Source of the DNA: an uncultured Burkholderiales bacterium
GTDB taxonomy: Bacteria > Pseudomonadota > Gammaproteobacteria > Burkholderiales > Burkholderiaceae_C
Direction: 5' to 3'
Assembly: GCA_937891665.1 (NCBI GenBank)
Contig: CALAGS010000224.1
Coordinates: 1 to 44,782 of the forward strand
DNA: 44,782 nucleotides
The notes beneath the pieces were generated by a model, which was given only the letters and a program-made list of their open reading frames with translations, did not search any database and was not told where the DNA came from. Numbering within the stretch: position 1 is the first letter of the stretch; every line of letters starts with the position of its first letter. Shown one piece after another: positions 10,583 to 21,026 of this stretch. A program made the position numbers and the translations under genes.

Positions 10583-11668
10583 ATGAAAATTGCAGTCCTG
10601 CCGGGCGACGGCATTGGTACCGAAATCGTTGCAGAAGCCGTCAAGGTTTTGAACGCACTTGATTTGAAATTCGAAATGGAAGAAGCTCTGGTGGGCGGCG
10701 CTGCATACGAAGCACACGGACACCCCTTGCCAGAATCCACTTTGAAATTGGCCAAAGAGTCAGACGCTATTTTGTTTGGCGCTGTGGGCGATTGGAAATA
10801 CGACAAACTCGAGCGGCCTTTGCGCCCAGAACAAGCCATTTTGGGCTTGCGCAAAAACTTGGGGCTGTTCGCCAACTTTCGTCCCGCTATTTGTTACGAA
10901 GAATTGGTTGGCGCTTCCAGTTTGAAGCCCGAACTCATCGCTGGGCTTGATATCTTGATCATCCGTGAACTCACGGGCGACATTTACTTTGGTCAACCTC
11001 GCGGACGCCGTGTAGCCACAGATGGCCACTTCCCTGGCGCCGAAGAAGCATTCGATACCATGCGTTATTCACGCCCCGAAATTGAGCGAATTGCCCATGT
11101 GGCTTTTCAAGCTGCTCGCAAGCGCAGCAAAAAGGTCACCAGCGTTGACAAGTCCAATGTCCTTGAGACTTTCCAGTTCTGGAAAGACGTTGTCACTGAC
11201 GTTCACAAAGAATACCCCGACGTGGCACTCGACCACATGTACGTCGACAACGCCGCCATGCAATTGGTCAAAGAGCCCAAAAAATTTGACGTGGTGGTCA
11301 CGGGTAATATGTTCGGTGATATCTTGTCCGACGAAGCCTCCATGCTCACAGGCTCCATTGGCATGCTGCCGTCAGCCAGTTTGAACAGCAAAAACCAAGG
11401 TTTGTACGAGCCCAGCCACGGTAGCGCACCCGACATCGCCGGTAAGGATTTAGCAAACCCATTGGCTACAATACTGTCTGCAGCCATGATGTTACGTTTC
11501 TCACTGAACCAAGCCCAATCCGCCGATCGCATTGAGACGGCGGTGAAATCTGTATTGGCCTCGGGTTTGCGCACGGTCGACATCTGGTCTGAAGGCACAC
11601 AAAAGGTCAGCACCCGCGAAATGGGCGAGGCCGTTGTGAAAGCCATTGCGAAAACGACTAAGAGCTAA
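10583..11668 (+). CDS. leuB: 3-isopropylmalate dehydrogenase (LeuB)
   Basis: NAD-dependent oxidative decarboxylase of leucine synthesis (361 aa). The N-terminus [13 protein letters not shown], the substrate arginines in [15 protein letters not shown], the metal-site region DNAAMQLV and the long signature starting [14 protein letters not shown] are all present. Length is normal. It is the last leucine gene here, and a strong hairpin separates it from asd. Confidence 0.97.
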   Translation: MKIAVLPGDGIGTEIVAEAVKVLNALDLKFEMEEALVGGAAYEAHGHPLPESTLKLAKESDAILFGAVGDWKYDKLERPLRPEQAILGLRKNLGLFANFRPAICYEELVGASSLKPELIAGLDILIIRELTGDIYFGQPRGRRVATDGHFPGAEEAFDTMRYSRPEIERIAHVAFQAARKRSKKVTSVDKSNVLETFQFWKDVVTDVHKEYPDVALDHMYVDNAAMQLVKEPKKFDVVVTGNMFGDILSDEASMLTGSIGMLPSASLNSKNQGLYEPSHGSAPDIAGKDLANPLATILSAAMMLRFSLNQAQSADRIETAVKSVLASGLRTVDIWSEGTQKVSTREMGEAVVKAIAKTTKS

Positions 11669-11675
11669 CAGCTCA

Positions 11676-11706
11676 GACTCGTCATGCCCTTCTGGCTCGA
11701 CGAGTC
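11676..11706 (+). other. Hairpin between leuB and asd
   Basis: GACTCGTC (11676-11683) pairs perfectly with GACGAGTC (11699-11706). Inside, GCC (11686-11688) can pair with GGC (11694-11696). No T-run follows, so it is not a standard intrinsic terminator. It starts 7 nt after the leuB stop and may be a processing site, a 3'-end stabiliser or an asd leader element. Confidence 0.7.
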
Positions 11707-11739
11707 GGAATCTCAAAATTAAATTGAAAGGGTGATGAC

Positions 11740-12894
11740 ATGAAATTGGTAGGACTTGTAGGCTGGCGCGGCATGGTGGGTTCCGTTTTGATGGACCGCA
11801 TGCAGGCCGAGGGCGACTTTGGTTTGATCGAACCCTTGTTTTTCTCTACCTCCAATTCTGGCGGCCAAGCCCCCGCCATGGCCAAAAACGAAACAAAGTT
11901 GCAAGATGCATTCAACATTGATGCACTGAAACGTTGCGACATCATCATCACGGCACAGGGCGGAGACTACACCACCGAAGTCTTCCCCAAACTGCGCGCT
12001 GCCGGCTGGAACGGTCATTGGATTGACGCCGCCTCTACTTTGCGAATGGACAAAGACGCCGTGATCATTTTGGATCCGGTCAACATGCCTGTCATTCAAA
12101 CGGCACTGAAAAATGGCGGAAAAAATTGGATTGGCGGCAATTGCACAGTCAGCTGTATGTTGATGGGTGTGGGCGCTTTGTACAAGGCGGGTTTGGTTGA
12201 ATGGATGAGCACCCAAACTTACCAAGCAGCCTCCGGTGGTGGCGCTCAACACATGCGCGAATTACTCACGCAATACGGCACACTGAACGCCGAGGTCAAA
12301 GACTTACTCAACGATCCGAAGAGTGCCATTTTGGAAATCGATCGCAAAGTGATTGCCAAACAACGTGCTCTTACAGATACAGAAACAGCCAATTTTGGCG
12401 TGCCACTGGGCGGCTCCCTCATTCCTTGGATCGACAAAGACATGGGCATTGGCAAGAACCGTGACGAGTTCGGTTGGGGTGTCTCCAAAGAAGAGTGGAA
12501 AGGCATGGCCGAATCCAACAAAATTTTGGGCTTGGGCGAAAGCTTCAACAAGCCAGCCGTTCCTGTCGATGGTTTTTGCGTTCGCGTGGGCGCCATGCGT
12601 TGCCACAGCCAGGCCCTGACCTTCAAACTGAAAAAAGACGTGCCCGTGGCCGACATCGAAGCCATGATTGCAGCTGACAACCAGTGGGTCAAAGTGGTAC
12701 CCAATACACGTGAAGCCACCTTGCAACACCTCACACCCGTGGCGGTGACTGGCACCATGACCATACCCGTGGGACGTATCCGCAAATTGGCCATGGGCCC
12801 TGAATATGTAGGTGCTTTCACCATTGGCGATCAGTTGCTGTGGGGTGCTGCAGAGCCATTGCGCCGCATGCTGCGTATTTTGTTGGCAGCTTAA
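11740..12894 (+). CDS. asd: Aspartate-semialdehyde dehydrogenase (Asd)
   Basis: NADP-dependent reduction of aspartyl phosphate to aspartate semialdehyde (384 aa), the branch point to lysine/DAP, methionine and threonine. The N-terminus [13 protein letters not shown] is the dinucleotide-binding loop. The nucleophile is Cys135 in GGNCTVSCM, and the acid/base histidine lies in [10 protein letters not shown]. It resembles the Gram-negative Asd group. It sits between leuB and fimV, the usual Burkholderiales order. Confidence 0.97.
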   Translation: MKLVGLVGWRGMVGSVLMDRMQAEGDFGLIEPLFFSTSNSGGQAPAMAKNETKLQDAFNIDALKRCDIIITAQGGDYTTEVFPKLRAAGWNGHWIDAASTLRMDKDAVIILDPVNMPVIQTALKNGGKNWIGGNCTVSCMLMGVGALYKAGLVEWMSTQTYQAASGGGAQHMRELLTQYGTLNAEVKDLLNDPKSAILEIDRKVIAKQRALTDTETANFGVPLGGSLIPWIDKDMGIGKNRDEFGWGVSKEEWKGMAESNKILGLGESFNKPAVPVDGFCVRVGAMRCHSQALTFKLKKDVPVADIEAMIAADNQWVKVVPNTREATLQHLTPVAVTGTMTIPVGRIRKLAMGPEYVGAFTIGDQLLWGAAEPLRRMLRILLAA

Positions 12895-12928
12895 AGGCCC
12901 ATGACTGTGCGCAGATGACTCAACCCGA

Positions 12929-14311
12929 ATGAACCAATCCCAAGCCCTTTTAAGCATGCTTCGCGTTGGGTTGCTAAGCCTCATTGGCGTTGGCTTGAGC
13001 TGCCTGAGTCTGAGTGTTCACGCGTTGACCTTGGCGGGCATCGAGGTGCAATCCAACAAAGGTGAACCATTGCGCGCTGAGATCAGCGTTTCAAGTGCTA
13101 CAGCTGAAGAATGGGGGCAGCTGGTTGTCAGGGTCGCGCCCGCCGATAGATTTGCCCAACTGGGTTTGGTTTTCACGCCTGCTGTCGGTCAACTGCAAGC
13201 TGAGCTATTGGAAACCGCAGATGGCAACAAACGCATTCGCTTGTTGAGTTCACAAGCCTTTTCAGAGAATTTTGTCGATCTTTTGATAGAAGCACACACG
13301 CCATCAGGCAAATGGGTAAAAGCATTCACCTTGATGCTCAAACCTGCGCCGGTGAAAGTCGATGTACCCGTCAAGCTACCCCAAGCGGCAACTGTTCAGG
13401 CACAAGCTCAAACTCAACAAGCGCCCACTGAACATGTCGTTCAACAAGGCGAAAGTGCCAGTCAAATCATTCAAAAGTGGTTATCTGAAGACATGAGCAC
13501 ACAGCAGATGCTTGTTGCTTTGCTCAAAAATCAGCCCGATGCTTTCATTCAGGGCAATGTGAATTTACTGCGTGCAGGCGTTGTTCTTAAAGCACCCTCA
13601 CCTACGGCTGTTCGCGCCATTGATACAGAAGATGCACGTCAATTTCTAATCACACAGCAAAAAGAATTTATCGCTTTTTCTCAGGCTGCGGCTCAAAATC
13701 CTCAAGCCATCAATGCGCAAGCCCCGTCCAGGCAAATGATTGGCAAAGTGGGGCAAGAGGATCCCGCCGCCAACACGCCAAGCATCACCATTGATCAACT
13801 GAAACTCTCGCAAGCCAAGCTAGAAAAGCAAAATGCAGAAACAAGATTGGCGGCCCAGCGTGCCTTAAAGGATGCTCAAAAACAATTGACAACGCTGCAA
13901 GAGAACGTCAACCAATTGGTGCAGCTCACTGCCTCAGCACCCATCAGCGTGAGTCAAGCACCGCTTCCCACTTACACCCAATCGGCCGAAAGTGGCGCTG
14001 GCATTCTTAACTTAAACCGCCTGCTTGAAGCACCTCACAAAAATGCTTATCTTTGGGCCGCTCTCACTCTTTTAGGCGTGCTTGCTGTATGGGCAGGTCT
14101 TCGAATTCAAAGTCGAAGGTCAAGTCATACTTTGAGCACTTTGATATCTTCTGAAGAGATTGGTAAATCAGCTGGCATAGCTTCGCAAAGCGCCAAGTTA
14201 GAAATGCCAGCCAACATCGCGGCACTCGACTTGAATTTAGATTTACCGCCACAAGCCAACACCAATTTTGGCAGCGTCAGATCCCGTGCAAGCACTGAGA
14301 CTCTCCAGTGA
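12929..14311 (+). CDS. fimV: Short FimV-like inner-membrane protein
   Basis: FimV-family protein (460 aa); in other bacteria FimV organises polar proteins and type IV pilus/type II secretion assembly through peptidoglycan binding. Visible parts: a signal peptide ending near VHA-LTLAGIEV (about residue 34); the FimV N-terminal domain with VQSNKGEPLRAEI; a LysM-like segment at about residues 168-225 (HVVQQGESASQII); a coiled coil at about 290-340; and a membrane helix at about 373-392. Only about 68 residues follow the helix, ending at a stop that overlaps truA by 4 nt. Full FimV proteins run to roughly 900 residues with a cytoplasmic TPR and conserved C-terminal domain, both missing here. An upstream fragment of normal sequence and a clean stop suggest a shortened but intact gene. 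Confidence 0.85.
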   Translation: MNQSQALLSMLRVGLLSLIGVGLSCLSLSVHALTLAGIEVQSNKGEPLRAEISVSSATAEEWGQLVVRVAPADRFAQLGLVFTPAVGQLQAELLETADGNKRIRLLSSQAFSENFVDLLIEAHTPSGKWVKAFTLMLKPAPVKVDVPVKLPQAATVQAQAQTQQAPTEHVVQQGESASQIIQKWLSEDMSTQQMLVALLKNQPDAFIQGNVNLLRAGVVLKAPSPTAVRAIDTEDARQFLITQQKEFIAFSQAAAQNPQAINAQAPSRQMIGKVGQEDPAANTPSITIDQLKLSQAKLEKQNAETRLAAQRALKDAQKQLTTLQENVNQLVQLTASAPISVSQAPLPTYTQSAESGAGILNLNRLLEAPHKNAYLWAALTLLGVLAVWAGLRIQSRRSSHTLSTLISSEEIGKSAGIASQSAKLEMPANIAALDLNLDLPPQANTNFGSVRSRASTETLQ

Positions 14312-15090
14312 GAATCGCTTTGGGCATCACCTACAACGGTCAGCCCTATCAGGGCTGGCAAAGCCAGAGCACGGGCCTCACCATCCAAGACAAATTGGAA
14401 AAAGCCCTCAAAGAGTTCACCACCCAAAAAGTCACCACTCTGTGCGCAGGCCGCACCGATGCTGGCGTTCATGGCTTAATGCAAGTGGTTCACTTCGATA
14501 CACCCCTTGAGCGCGACATGGGCTCTTGGGTGCGCGGCACCAATCGTTATTTACCCGATGACATTTCCGTTCAATGGGCGCACGAAGTGCCAGCGGAGTT
14601 TCATGCGCGGGGCAGCGCCTTATCGCGCCGCTATGCCTATATTTTGCTTGAGTCGCCTGTTCGTCCTAGCTTAGAGTTTGGTCGTGCAGGTTGGGTCTAC
14701 CGCCCCTTGGACGAATCAGTCATGCGCCAGGCCTCCCAATTTTTGCTGGGTGAGCACGACTTCACATCTTTCAGGGCCAGCAGTTGCCAGGCCTTGTCGC
14801 CCGTCAAAACCATGATGCGAGTCGACATTCACAAACACGGCCCCTACTGGCGTTTCGAGTTTGAAGGCAATGCCTTTTTGCACCACATGATTCGCAACAT
14901 CATGGGTTGCATGGTCACCATTGGCCAGGGCTTTCAAACGCCAGAATGGATGGCTGAAGTGATTGAAAGCAAACGCCGCGACGCAGCCGCTCCCACATTT
15001 TCGCCAGACGGTTTGTATTTTCAAGGTCCGGTCTATGAGCCAAAATGGGGGCTGCCCTCTACTACCCCCCCTTTTCACTGGTTGCCATGA
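14308..15090 (+). CDS. truA: tRNA pseudouridine(38-40) synthase (TruA)
   Basis: Modifies uridines 38-40 in the anticodon arm of many tRNAs (260 aa). The catalytic Asp51 lies in CAGRTDAGVHG, and the second conserved region reads FHARGSALSRRYAY. It starts with GTG at 14308, inside GTGA overlapping the fimV stop, which gives the standard MRIALGITYNGQPYQGWQ N-terminus. Its stop overlaps the trpF start (ATGA). Translational coupling in both directions is likely. Confidence 0.96.
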   Translation: MRIALGITYNGQPYQGWQSQSTGLTIQDKLEKALKEFTTQKVTTLCAGRTDAGVHGLMQVVHFDTPLERDMGSWVRGTNRYLPDDISVQWAHEVPAEFHARGSALSRRYAYILLESPVRPSLEFGRAGWVYRPLDESVMRQASQFLLGEHDFTSFRASSCQALSPVKTMMRVDIHKHGPYWRFEFEGNAFLHHMIRNIMGCMVTIGQGFQTPEWMAEVIESKRRDAAAPTFSPDGLYFQGPVYEPKWGLPSTTPPFHWLP

Positions 15091-15770
15091 GCTCTGCGGT
15101 TCACAACACCCTCATCAAAATTTGCGGCCTCACCCGAGAAGCCGATGTCTTGGCCTGCGTCCAAGCCGGTGCCAACGCCATTGGATTTGTGATGTACCCC
15201 CCAAGTGCCAGATACGTTTCACCCGAACGTGCCGGCATTCTGGCCAAATTGCTGCCACCCGAGACCACTCCGGTTGTCTTGTTTGTCAATGCCAGCCTAA
15301 AAGACGTTCAAGCGGCCTGCCAAGCCGTCCCCAACGCTCTGCTTCAGTTTCACGGCGACGAATCGCCTTCTGAGTGCGAGCGTTTGGCCCACGCAGTCAA
15401 TCGCCCCTACTGGCGCGCAGCCCGAATTCCCACAGAAAACACCACTTCGTTTGACTTGGTAAAATTCGCCCAACATTACTCAAATGCCCAAGCCATTCTG
15501 CTCGACGCTCATGTTGACGGATACGGTGGTGGCGGGAAAACATTCAATTGGTCACAGCTTCCTCCAAACGTCAACGCTCACCTCGTTTTGAGTGGTGGAT
15601 TGACGCCTGCAAATGTGACCGATGGCATTCGAACGCTTCGGCCCAAAGCCCTGTCTTTGGCCGTTGATGTCAGCTCGGGCGTAGAACTTGATGGCCAAAA
15701 AGGCCTCAAAGACGTCCGGAAAATCCAAGAATTTGTGGCTGCTGTCAAAGCAGCCGATGCCATTGAGTAA
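15087..15770 (+). CDS. trpF: Phosphoribosylanthranilate isomerase (TrpF)
   Basis: Amadori rearrangement step of tryptophan synthesis (227 aa), a single-domain TIM barrel. The catalytic cysteine is Cys13 in KICGLT, and the catalytic aspartate lies in [16 protein letters not shown]. The phosphate-binding end of the barrel reads [10 protein letters not shown] and AVDVSSGVE. The start is the ATG at 15087, overlapping the truA stop. An earlier in-frame codon at 15045 lies deep in truA and is not needed. trpB follows after 4 nt. Confidence 0.96.
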   Translation: MSSAVHNTLIKICGLTREADVLACVQAGANAIGFVMYPPSARYVSPERAGILAKLLPPETTPVVLFVNASLKDVQAACQAVPNALLQFHGDESPSECERLAHAVNRPYWRAARIPTENTTSFDLVKFAQHYSNAQAILLDAHVDGYGGGGKTFNWSQLPPNVNAHLVLSGGLTPANVTDGIRTLRPKALSLAVDVSSGVELDGQKGLKDVRKIQEFVAAVKAADAIE

Positions 15771-15774
15771 GCAC

Positions 15775-17070
15775 ATGAACAATTATCAGCAACCCGATGC
15801 CTCTGGCCACTTCGGCATTTATGGCGGCAGTTTTGTCAGCGAAACCCTGACACATGCCATTTTGGAATTGCGCGAAGCCTACGCCAAGTACCAAAACGAT
15901 CCTGCGTTTTTAGCCGAGTTCAACTACGAACTGGCGCACTTTGTGGGACGCCCTTCCCCCATCTATCACGCAGCGCGCATGAGCCGTGAAATGGGTGGTG
16001 CGCAAATTTATTTGAAGCGCGAAGACCTCAACCACACTGGCGCGCACAAAATCAACAACACCATTGGCCAAGCCATGTTGGCCAAGCGCATGGGCAAGCC
16101 TCGCATCATTGCCGAAACAGGCGCCGGACAACACGGCGTGGCTACGGCCACCATTTGTGCGCGGTATGGCCTGGAGTGCGTGGTTTACATGGGCTCAGAA
16201 GACGTGAAGCGCCAGAGCCCCAATGTCTATCGCATGAAACTGCTGGGCGCCACCGTGGTCCCCGTGACCTCGGGCAGCCGCACCTTGAAAGATGCTTTGA
16301 ACGAGGCCATGCGCGATTGGGTGGCCAACGTCGACAACACCTTCTACATCATTGGCACGGTTGCGGGCCCACACCCTTACCCCATGATGGTTCGTGATTT
16401 CCAAAGTGTCATTGGCACGGAATGTATCGAGCAAATGCCCAAGCTGTTGGCACAAACTGGTTTGCACAGCCAACAACCTGACGCAGTCATTGCGTGTGTG
16501 GGCGGCGGTTCTAACGCCATGGGTATTTTCTATCCCTACATCAACCACAAGAACACACGTTTGATTGGCGTAGAGGCTGCAGGCGAAGGCTTAGAGAGCG
16601 GTAAACACTCCGCCTCCTTGCAACGCGGCAGTCCTGGCGTACTGCACGGCAACCGTACTTACATCTTGCAAGATGACAACGGCCAAATTACCGAGACACA
16701 CAGCATCAGCGCCGGCCTCGACTACCCCGGCGTTGGACCAGAGCACGCTTTCTTGAAAGACATTGGCCGTGCTGAATACGTCGGCATCACCGACCAAGAA
16801 GCCTTGGATGCGTTTCACTATTTGTGTCGTACCGAAGGCATCATCCCTGCATTGGAATCTAGCCACGCTGTGGCTTATGCCAAAAAACTGGCCGCCACCA
16901 TGAAGCCCGATCAGTCCATTTTGATCAACATGTCTGGCCGAGGTGACAAAGACATTGGCACTGTGGCCGACCTCAGCAACGCCGACTTCTACTGCCGACC
17001 TAGCTGCCAAGGTCAAGGCGTTAAAGGTGGCTTGGCAATGGGTGAGCAGCCTGTGAAAGTTTTCAAATGA
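15775..17070 (+). CDS. trpB: Tryptophan synthase beta chain (TrpB)
   Basis: PLP enzyme joining indole and serine to make tryptophan (431 aa). The PLP lysine is Lys92 in [10 protein letters not shown]. The phosphate-binding loop is GGGSNAMG, and the C-terminal PLP-contact region SGRGDKD is intact. The start is the ATG at 15775, giving [18 protein letters not shown]. An open extension back to 15688 lies inside trpF. trpA overlaps its stop by ATGA, fitting a 1:1 alpha-beta complex. Confidence 0.97.
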   Translation: MNNYQQPDASGHFGIYGGSFVSETLTHAILELREAYAKYQNDPAFLAEFNYELAHFVGRPSPIYHAARMSREMGGAQIYLKREDLNHTGAHKINNTIGQAMLAKRMGKPRIIAETGAGQHGVATATICARYGLECVVYMGSEDVKRQSPNVYRMKLLGATVVPVTSGSRTLKDALNEAMRDWVANVDNTFYIIGTVAGPHPYPMMVRDFQSVIGTECIEQMPKLLAQTGLHSQQPDAVIACVGGGSNAMGIFYPYINHKNTRLIGVEAAGEGLESGKHSASLQRGSPGVLHGNRTYILQDDNGQITETHSISAGLDYPGVGPEHAFLKDIGRAEYVGITDQEALDAFHYLCRTEGIIPALESSHAVAYAKKLAATMKPDQSILINMSGRGDKDIGTVADLSNADFYCRPSCQGQGVKGGLAMGEQPVKVFK

Positions 17071-17876
17071 GCCGCATTGAAGCCACCTTCCAACAACTGA
17101 AAGCCTCTGGTCGCAAGGCCTTGATTCCCTACGTCACAGCTGGCTATCCTTTTGCCGACGTCACGCCCGAGCTCATGCACGCCATGGTGGAGGCAGGCGC
17201 AGATGTCATTGAATTGGGCGTACCCTTTAGCGACCCTTCAGCCGATGGTCCCGTCATTCAAAAAGCGGGCGACAAGGCCTTGGCCTTTGGCATTGGCACC
17301 TCGCATGTGATTGACATGGTAAAAGTCTTTCGCGAGAAGAACCATGCCACCCCCGTGGTGCTAATGGGTTATGCCAATCCAATAGAACGCTATGACTTGA
17401 AACACGGCAAAGACAGCTTTATTCGCGACGCCTCAGCAGTCGGCATCGATGGGGTCTTGGTGGTGGACTACCCGCCCGAAGAATGCGTTGAGTTTGCCGC
17501 TAAATTGCGCGCACACAAAATGGACTTGATCTTTTTACTGGCTCCTACCAGCACTGATCAGCGCATGCAGCAGGTGGCCGATGTGGCCAGTGGTTATGTC
17601 TACTATGTCTCTCTGAAGGGCGTCACAGGATCTGGCGCCCTGAACACGGCTGAAGTTGAAGTCATGTTGCCTCGCATTCGCCAAAAAGTGAGCATCCCTG
17701 TCGGCGTTGGCTTTGGTATCCGCGATGCCGAAACAGCAAAGGCTATCGGCAAAGTGGCAGATGCAGTGGTCATTGGGAGCAAAATCATCCAATTGATCGA
17801 AAATGAACCCCGCGATAAAGTGGCCGCAGTGGCGGGCACTTTCTTGCGCGAAATTCGCCAGGCCATGGACGCCTGA
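17067..17876 (+). CDS. trpA: Tryptophan synthase alpha chain (TrpA)
   Basis: Cleaves indole-3-glycerol phosphate to indole, which is channelled to TrpB (269 aa). The catalytic residues match the Salmonella numbering: Glu49 in [10 protein letters not shown] and Asp60 in SADGP. The start overlaps the trpB stop (ATGA). Some Burkholderiales have a DNA methyltransferase gene between trpB and trpA; here there is no room for one. Confidence 0.97.
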   Translation: MSRIEATFQQLKASGRKALIPYVTAGYPFADVTPELMHAMVEAGADVIELGVPFSDPSADGPVIQKAGDKALAFGIGTSHVIDMVKVFREKNHATPVVLMGYANPIERYDLKHGKDSFIRDASAVGIDGVLVVDYPPEECVEFAAKLRAHKMDLIFLLAPTSTDQRMQQVADVASGYVYYVSLKGVTGSGALNTAEVEVMLPRIRQKVSIPVGVGFGIRDAETAKAIGKVADAVVIGSKIIQLIENEPRDKVAAVAGTFLREIRQAMDA

Positions 17877-17897
17877 TCAACACACAAGGACATCGAC

Positions 17898-18770
17898 ATG
17901 AGTTGGCTCGAAAAACTGCTCCCCCCAAAAATTCTGCACACCGACCCAGCCGACCGCCGCAGTGTGCCCGAGGGTTTATGGATCAAGTGCCCCAAGTGCG
18001 AGTCCGTGCTTTACAAGAATGACTTAGAGCAAAACCAAAACGTTTGCCCCACCTGCAGTCACCACCACCGCATGGGTGCTCGCGCTCGCTTGAACAATTT
18101 TTTAGACAATGAAGGTCGCTACGAAATTGGCCAAGAAGTGGTGCCCGTTGACGCCTTGAAATTCAAAGACAGCCGCAAATACCCCGAGCGCATCAAAGAA
18201 GCCATGAGCAACACCGGTGAAACCGATGCCTTGGTGGTCATGGGCGGCGCGATTCACAGCATCAATGTGGTTGCTGCTTGTTTTGAATTTGATTTCATGG
18301 GTGGCAGCATGGGCTCTGTGGTCGGAGAGCGTTTCGTGCGGGGCGTTGAAACTGCCATCGAGCAAAAAGTGCCCTTCATTTGCTTCACTGCAACTGGTGG
18401 CGCACGCATGCAAGAAGGACTTTTGTCTTTGATGCAGATGGCCAAAACCAATGCCGCCCTCACCCGATTGGCCAAAAAAGGCTTGCCTTACATCAGCGTC
18501 TTAACCGACCCCACCATGGGCGGCGTGTCGGCTGGCTTTGCTTTCATGGGCGATGTAGTCATTGCTGAACCCAAGGCCCTGATTGGCTTTGCGGGCCCTA
18601 GGGTGATTGAAAGCACCGTGCGCGTGACGTTACCAGAAGGTTTCCAACGCGCCGAGTTCTTGCAAGAAAAAGGCGCCATCGACTTCATTTGCGATCGGCG
18701 CGAATTGAAGATGAGCATTGCCAATACCTTGGCCATACTGACACGGCAATCGGCCGACGCTGTCAGCTAA
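17898..18770 (+). CDS. accD: Acetyl-CoA carboxylase carboxyltransferase subunit beta (AccD)
   Basis: Beta half of the carboxyltransferase that makes malonyl-CoA for fatty-acid synthesis (290 aa). The zinc ribbon is clear: Cys31, Cys34, Cys50 and Cys53. The crotonase-fold catalytic part follows, with [11 protein letters not shown] and [11 protein letters not shown]. It lies 21 nt after trpA, as in many proteobacteria. Its stop is only 2 nt from the stop of the convergent yggT-type gene, and no terminator fits between. Confidence 0.97.
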   Translation: MSWLEKLLPPKILHTDPADRRSVPEGLWIKCPKCESVLYKNDLEQNQNVCPTCSHHHRMGARARLNNFLDNEGRYEIGQEVVPVDALKFKDSRKYPERIKEAMSNTGETDALVVMGGAIHSINVVAACFEFDFMGGSMGSVVGERFVRGVETAIEQKVPFICFTATGGARMQEGLLSLMQMAKTNAALTRLAKKGLPYISVLTDPTMGGVSAGFAFMGDVVIAEPKALIGFAGPRVIESTVRVTLPEGFQRAEFLQEKGAIDFICDRRELKMSIANTLAILTRQSADAVS

Positions 18771-18772
18771 AT

Positions 18773-19318
18773 TCAAAAGCCCCCATGTTGCAAACCTGCC
18801 AGCAACATGCCGGCAATTTGCAAGATCACCAGCAACACCAAGGGCGACAAGTCAATGCCGCCTGGCTGAGGCAAAGCATTTCGAATAGGCGCCAACCAGG
18901 GCTCTACCAATCGAGACAAAAGCATCATGCTGCCGCTATTGGGCTGCACCCAAGACAAGACGGCATACAGCAAAATAATGACGCTGAGGCCAGATACCAG
19001 CCAGTGCAAGACGCCAAACAGACTGGCCACCAAAATACCCAGAAAAGCCGCTTGTGTGCCTGTGAGCACCCACATGGCAGTCACATGGCTCAACTTCATC
19101 AACCATGCCGCGACCAGACTGGCCGTATCCAAGCGCCCAATGGCTGGCAAAAAGCGCCTGAGCGGCATCACCATCCAATCGGTCACAGCAAAGACAAAGC
19201 GGCCAATGGGGTTCTGAAAAGGCAGTCGTTGCCATTGCATCACCAATCGCATGAGACAAGCGCCACCCACCAAACCTGTGGCGACATCCAAGATCAAATT
19301 GACAATTTGTAGAAACAC
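18773..19318 (-). CDS. YggT family integral membrane protein
   Basis: Hydrophobic protein of 181 aa with two copies of the YggT repeat, each built of paired membrane helices. The signature RFLPAIGRLDTASL occurs in the first half and RNALPQPGGIDLSPLV in the second. Family members are linked to osmotic adaptation and cell-division contexts in other bacteria, but the biochemical role is not established. It stands alone between convergent accD and divergent lysS. Its start is the ATG at 19318. Confidence 0.9.
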   Translation of the reverse strand: MFLQIVNLILDVATGLVGGACLMRLVMQWQRLPFQNPIGRFVFAVTDWMVMPLRRFLPAIGRLDTASLVAAWLMKLSHVTAMWVLTGTQAAFLGILVASLFGVLHWLVSGLSVIILLYAVLSWVQPNSGSMMLLSRLVEPWLAPIRNALPQPGGIDLSPLVLLVILQIAGMLLAGLQHGGF

Positions 19319-19365
19319 TGAAGACCTCCGAGATCACAAATGATAGCTTGAGCCAGAAGGAATCG

Positions 19366-19377
19366 TAAAATAACGGG
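19366..19377 (+). promoter_or_regulatory. Possible lysS promoter -10 element
   Basis: TAAAAT at 19366-19371 followed by AACGGG, about 68 nt before the lysS start. No clear -35 at standard spacing. The motif matches the one before leuC. Confidence 0.35.
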
Positions 19378-19381
19378 TTCC

Positions 19382-19419
19382 CGCTGAATTTCAGCGTATT
19401 TAAGGGCTTTTGTGGCCCT
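19382..19419 (+). other. Two consecutive hairpins in the lysS leader
   Basis: CGCTGA-ATT-TCAGCG (19382-19396) is a perfect 6-bp inverted repeat. AGGGC (19403-19407) pairs with GCCCT (19415-19419). Both would lie in the 5' untranslated part of the lysS mRNA, ending 19 nt before the ATG. Confidence 0.55.
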
Positions 19420-19438
19420 CACTTTAGAAGCGCTCCTC

Positions 19439-20989
19439 ATGTCAGACACGCCAGCAGAAAATCAAACCGCACCCACCGTTGACGAGAACCAACTGATTGC
19501 CGAACGCAGAAGCAAGCTCAAGGCCATGCGAGAAGCTCAAAAAGAGGGTAAAGGCGTTGCGTTTCCCAATGACTTCAAACCCGAAGATCGTGCCGCAGGT
19601 TTGACCCATGCCCATGGTGAGAAGGCGCCTGAAACTTTAAAAGGCGAAGGGATTGCGCCAACCACAGCCAAAATTGCAGGCCGCATGATGCTCAAGCGTG
19701 TGATGGGCAAGGCCAGCTTTGCCAGCTTGCAAGATGCAACCGGTCGCTTCCAAATTTACGTCACACGCGACGACATTGGCGAAGAAGCCTACAACGATTT
19801 CAAGCATTGGGACCTGGGCGACATCGTGGCGGCCGAAGGCTATTTGTTCAAAACCAAAATGGGCGAATTGTCACTGCATGCCTCCAGCGTGCGCATGCTG
19901 ACCAAGAGCCTGCGCCCCATGCCAGACAAGTTTCATGGCGTGGCGGACCAAGAAATCAAATACCGACAGCGCTATGTTGATTTGATGATGGACGAAGAGG
20001 CGCGCAAACGTTTCACGGCCCGCAGCAAAGCCGTCAGCGGTCTTCGCGATTTCATGGTCAAACACGACTTCTTAGAAGTTGAAACACCCATGTTGCACCC
20101 TATTCCTGGCGGTGCCAACGCCCGCCCCTTTGTCACGCACCACAATGCGCTTGACCAAGAAATGTACTTGCGCATTGCCCCTGAGTTGTACTTGAAACGC
20201 TTGTTGGTGGGGGGGTTTGAAAGGGTCTTCGAAATCAACCGCAACTTCCGCAACGAAGGCATTTCCGTTCGCCACAACCCCGAATTCACCATGATGGAGT
20301 TCTACGCGGCTTATTGGAACTACCAAGACTTGATGGGCTTTACCGAAGAGCTGGTGCGAGACGCTGCCATGAATGCAGCAGGTCATTTGCAACTGAGCTA
20401 TGGTGGCAAACCTGTCGATTTAGCCAAGCCTTTTGAGCGCCTCACCATTCGAGAAGCCATTGTGAAGCACACAGACGCTGGCGACAAAGTTGACGACGCA
20501 ACATGGCTCATTCAAGCCCTGCAAAAACTGGGCATGAGCGAAGCCAAGAACAAATTGTCTCAAAAATCATTGGCCGGCTTGCAAGTTTTGTACTTTGAAG
20601 AAACTGTCGAAGACAAATTATGGGAGCCCACGTTCATCATGGAACACCCCACCGAAATTTCACCCTTGGCACGCGCCAACGACCTTCGCCCTGAAGTCAC
20701 AGAGCGCTTTGAGCTCTACATCACTGGCCGTGAATTTGGCAATGGCTTTTCAGAATTGAACGACGCCGAAGACCAAGTAGCACGCTTTCAAGCGCAAGTC
20801 GACGCCAAAGACAGCGGCGACGATGAAGCCATGTTCTTTGACCACGACTTTGTGCGCGCCTTGGAATATGGCATGCCGCCCGCTGGCGGTTGCGGCATTG
20901 GCATAGACCGTTTGATGATGTTGCTGACAGACAGCCCCAGCATTCGCGATGTGATTTTGTTTCCCGCGTTAAAGCGAGAGCAAGATTAA
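19439..20989 (+). CDS. lysS: Lysyl-tRNA synthetase, class II (LysS)
   Basis: Charges tRNA-Lys (516 aa). An N-terminal OB-fold anticodon-binding domain (around [20 protein letters not shown]) is followed by the class II catalytic core: motif 2 with [14 protein letters not shown] and motif 3 with [12 protein letters not shown]. The ATG at 19439 gives MSDTPAENQ. An in-frame GTG at 19412 would start inside a leader hairpin. It is monocistronic on this strand, with structured leader and possible hairpins after the stop. Confidence 0.97.
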   Translation: MSDTPAENQTAPTVDENQLIAERRSKLKAMREAQKEGKGVAFPNDFKPEDRAAGLTHAHGEKAPETLKGEGIAPTTAKIAGRMMLKRVMGKASFASLQDATGRFQIYVTRDDIGEEAYNDFKHWDLGDIVAAEGYLFKTKMGELSLHASSVRMLTKSLRPMPDKFHGVADQEIKYRQRYVDLMMDEEARKRFTARSKAVSGLRDFMVKHDFLEVETPMLHPIPGGANARPFVTHHNALDQEMYLRIAPELYLKRLLVGGFERVFEINRNFRNEGISVRHNPEFTMMEFYAAYWNYQDLMGFTEELVRDAAMNAAGHLQLSYGGKPVDLAKPFERLTIREAIVKHTDAGDKVDDATWLIQALQKLGMSEAKNKLSQKSLAGLQVLYFEETVEDKLWEPTFIMEHPTEISPLARANDLRPEVTERFELYITGREFGNGFSELNDAEDQVARFQAQVDAKDSGDDEAMFFDHDFVRALEYGMPPAGGCGIGIDRLMMLLTDSPSIRDVILFPALKREQD

Positions 20990-20993
20990 AAGT

Positions 20994-21021
20994 CAGAACA
21001 GGCAAGTTCTGAATGCTTGCC
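20994..21021 (+). other. Two overlapping, mutually exclusive hairpins after lysS
   Basis: CAGAAC (20994-20999) can pair with GTTCTG (21006-21011), or GGCAAG (21001-21006) with CTTGCC (21016-21021). Neither is followed by a good T-run on either strand, so terminator function is uncertain. They lie in the 37-nt gap between convergent lysS and the small membrane-protein gene. Confidence 0.4.
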
Positions 21022-21026
21022 GTGGC

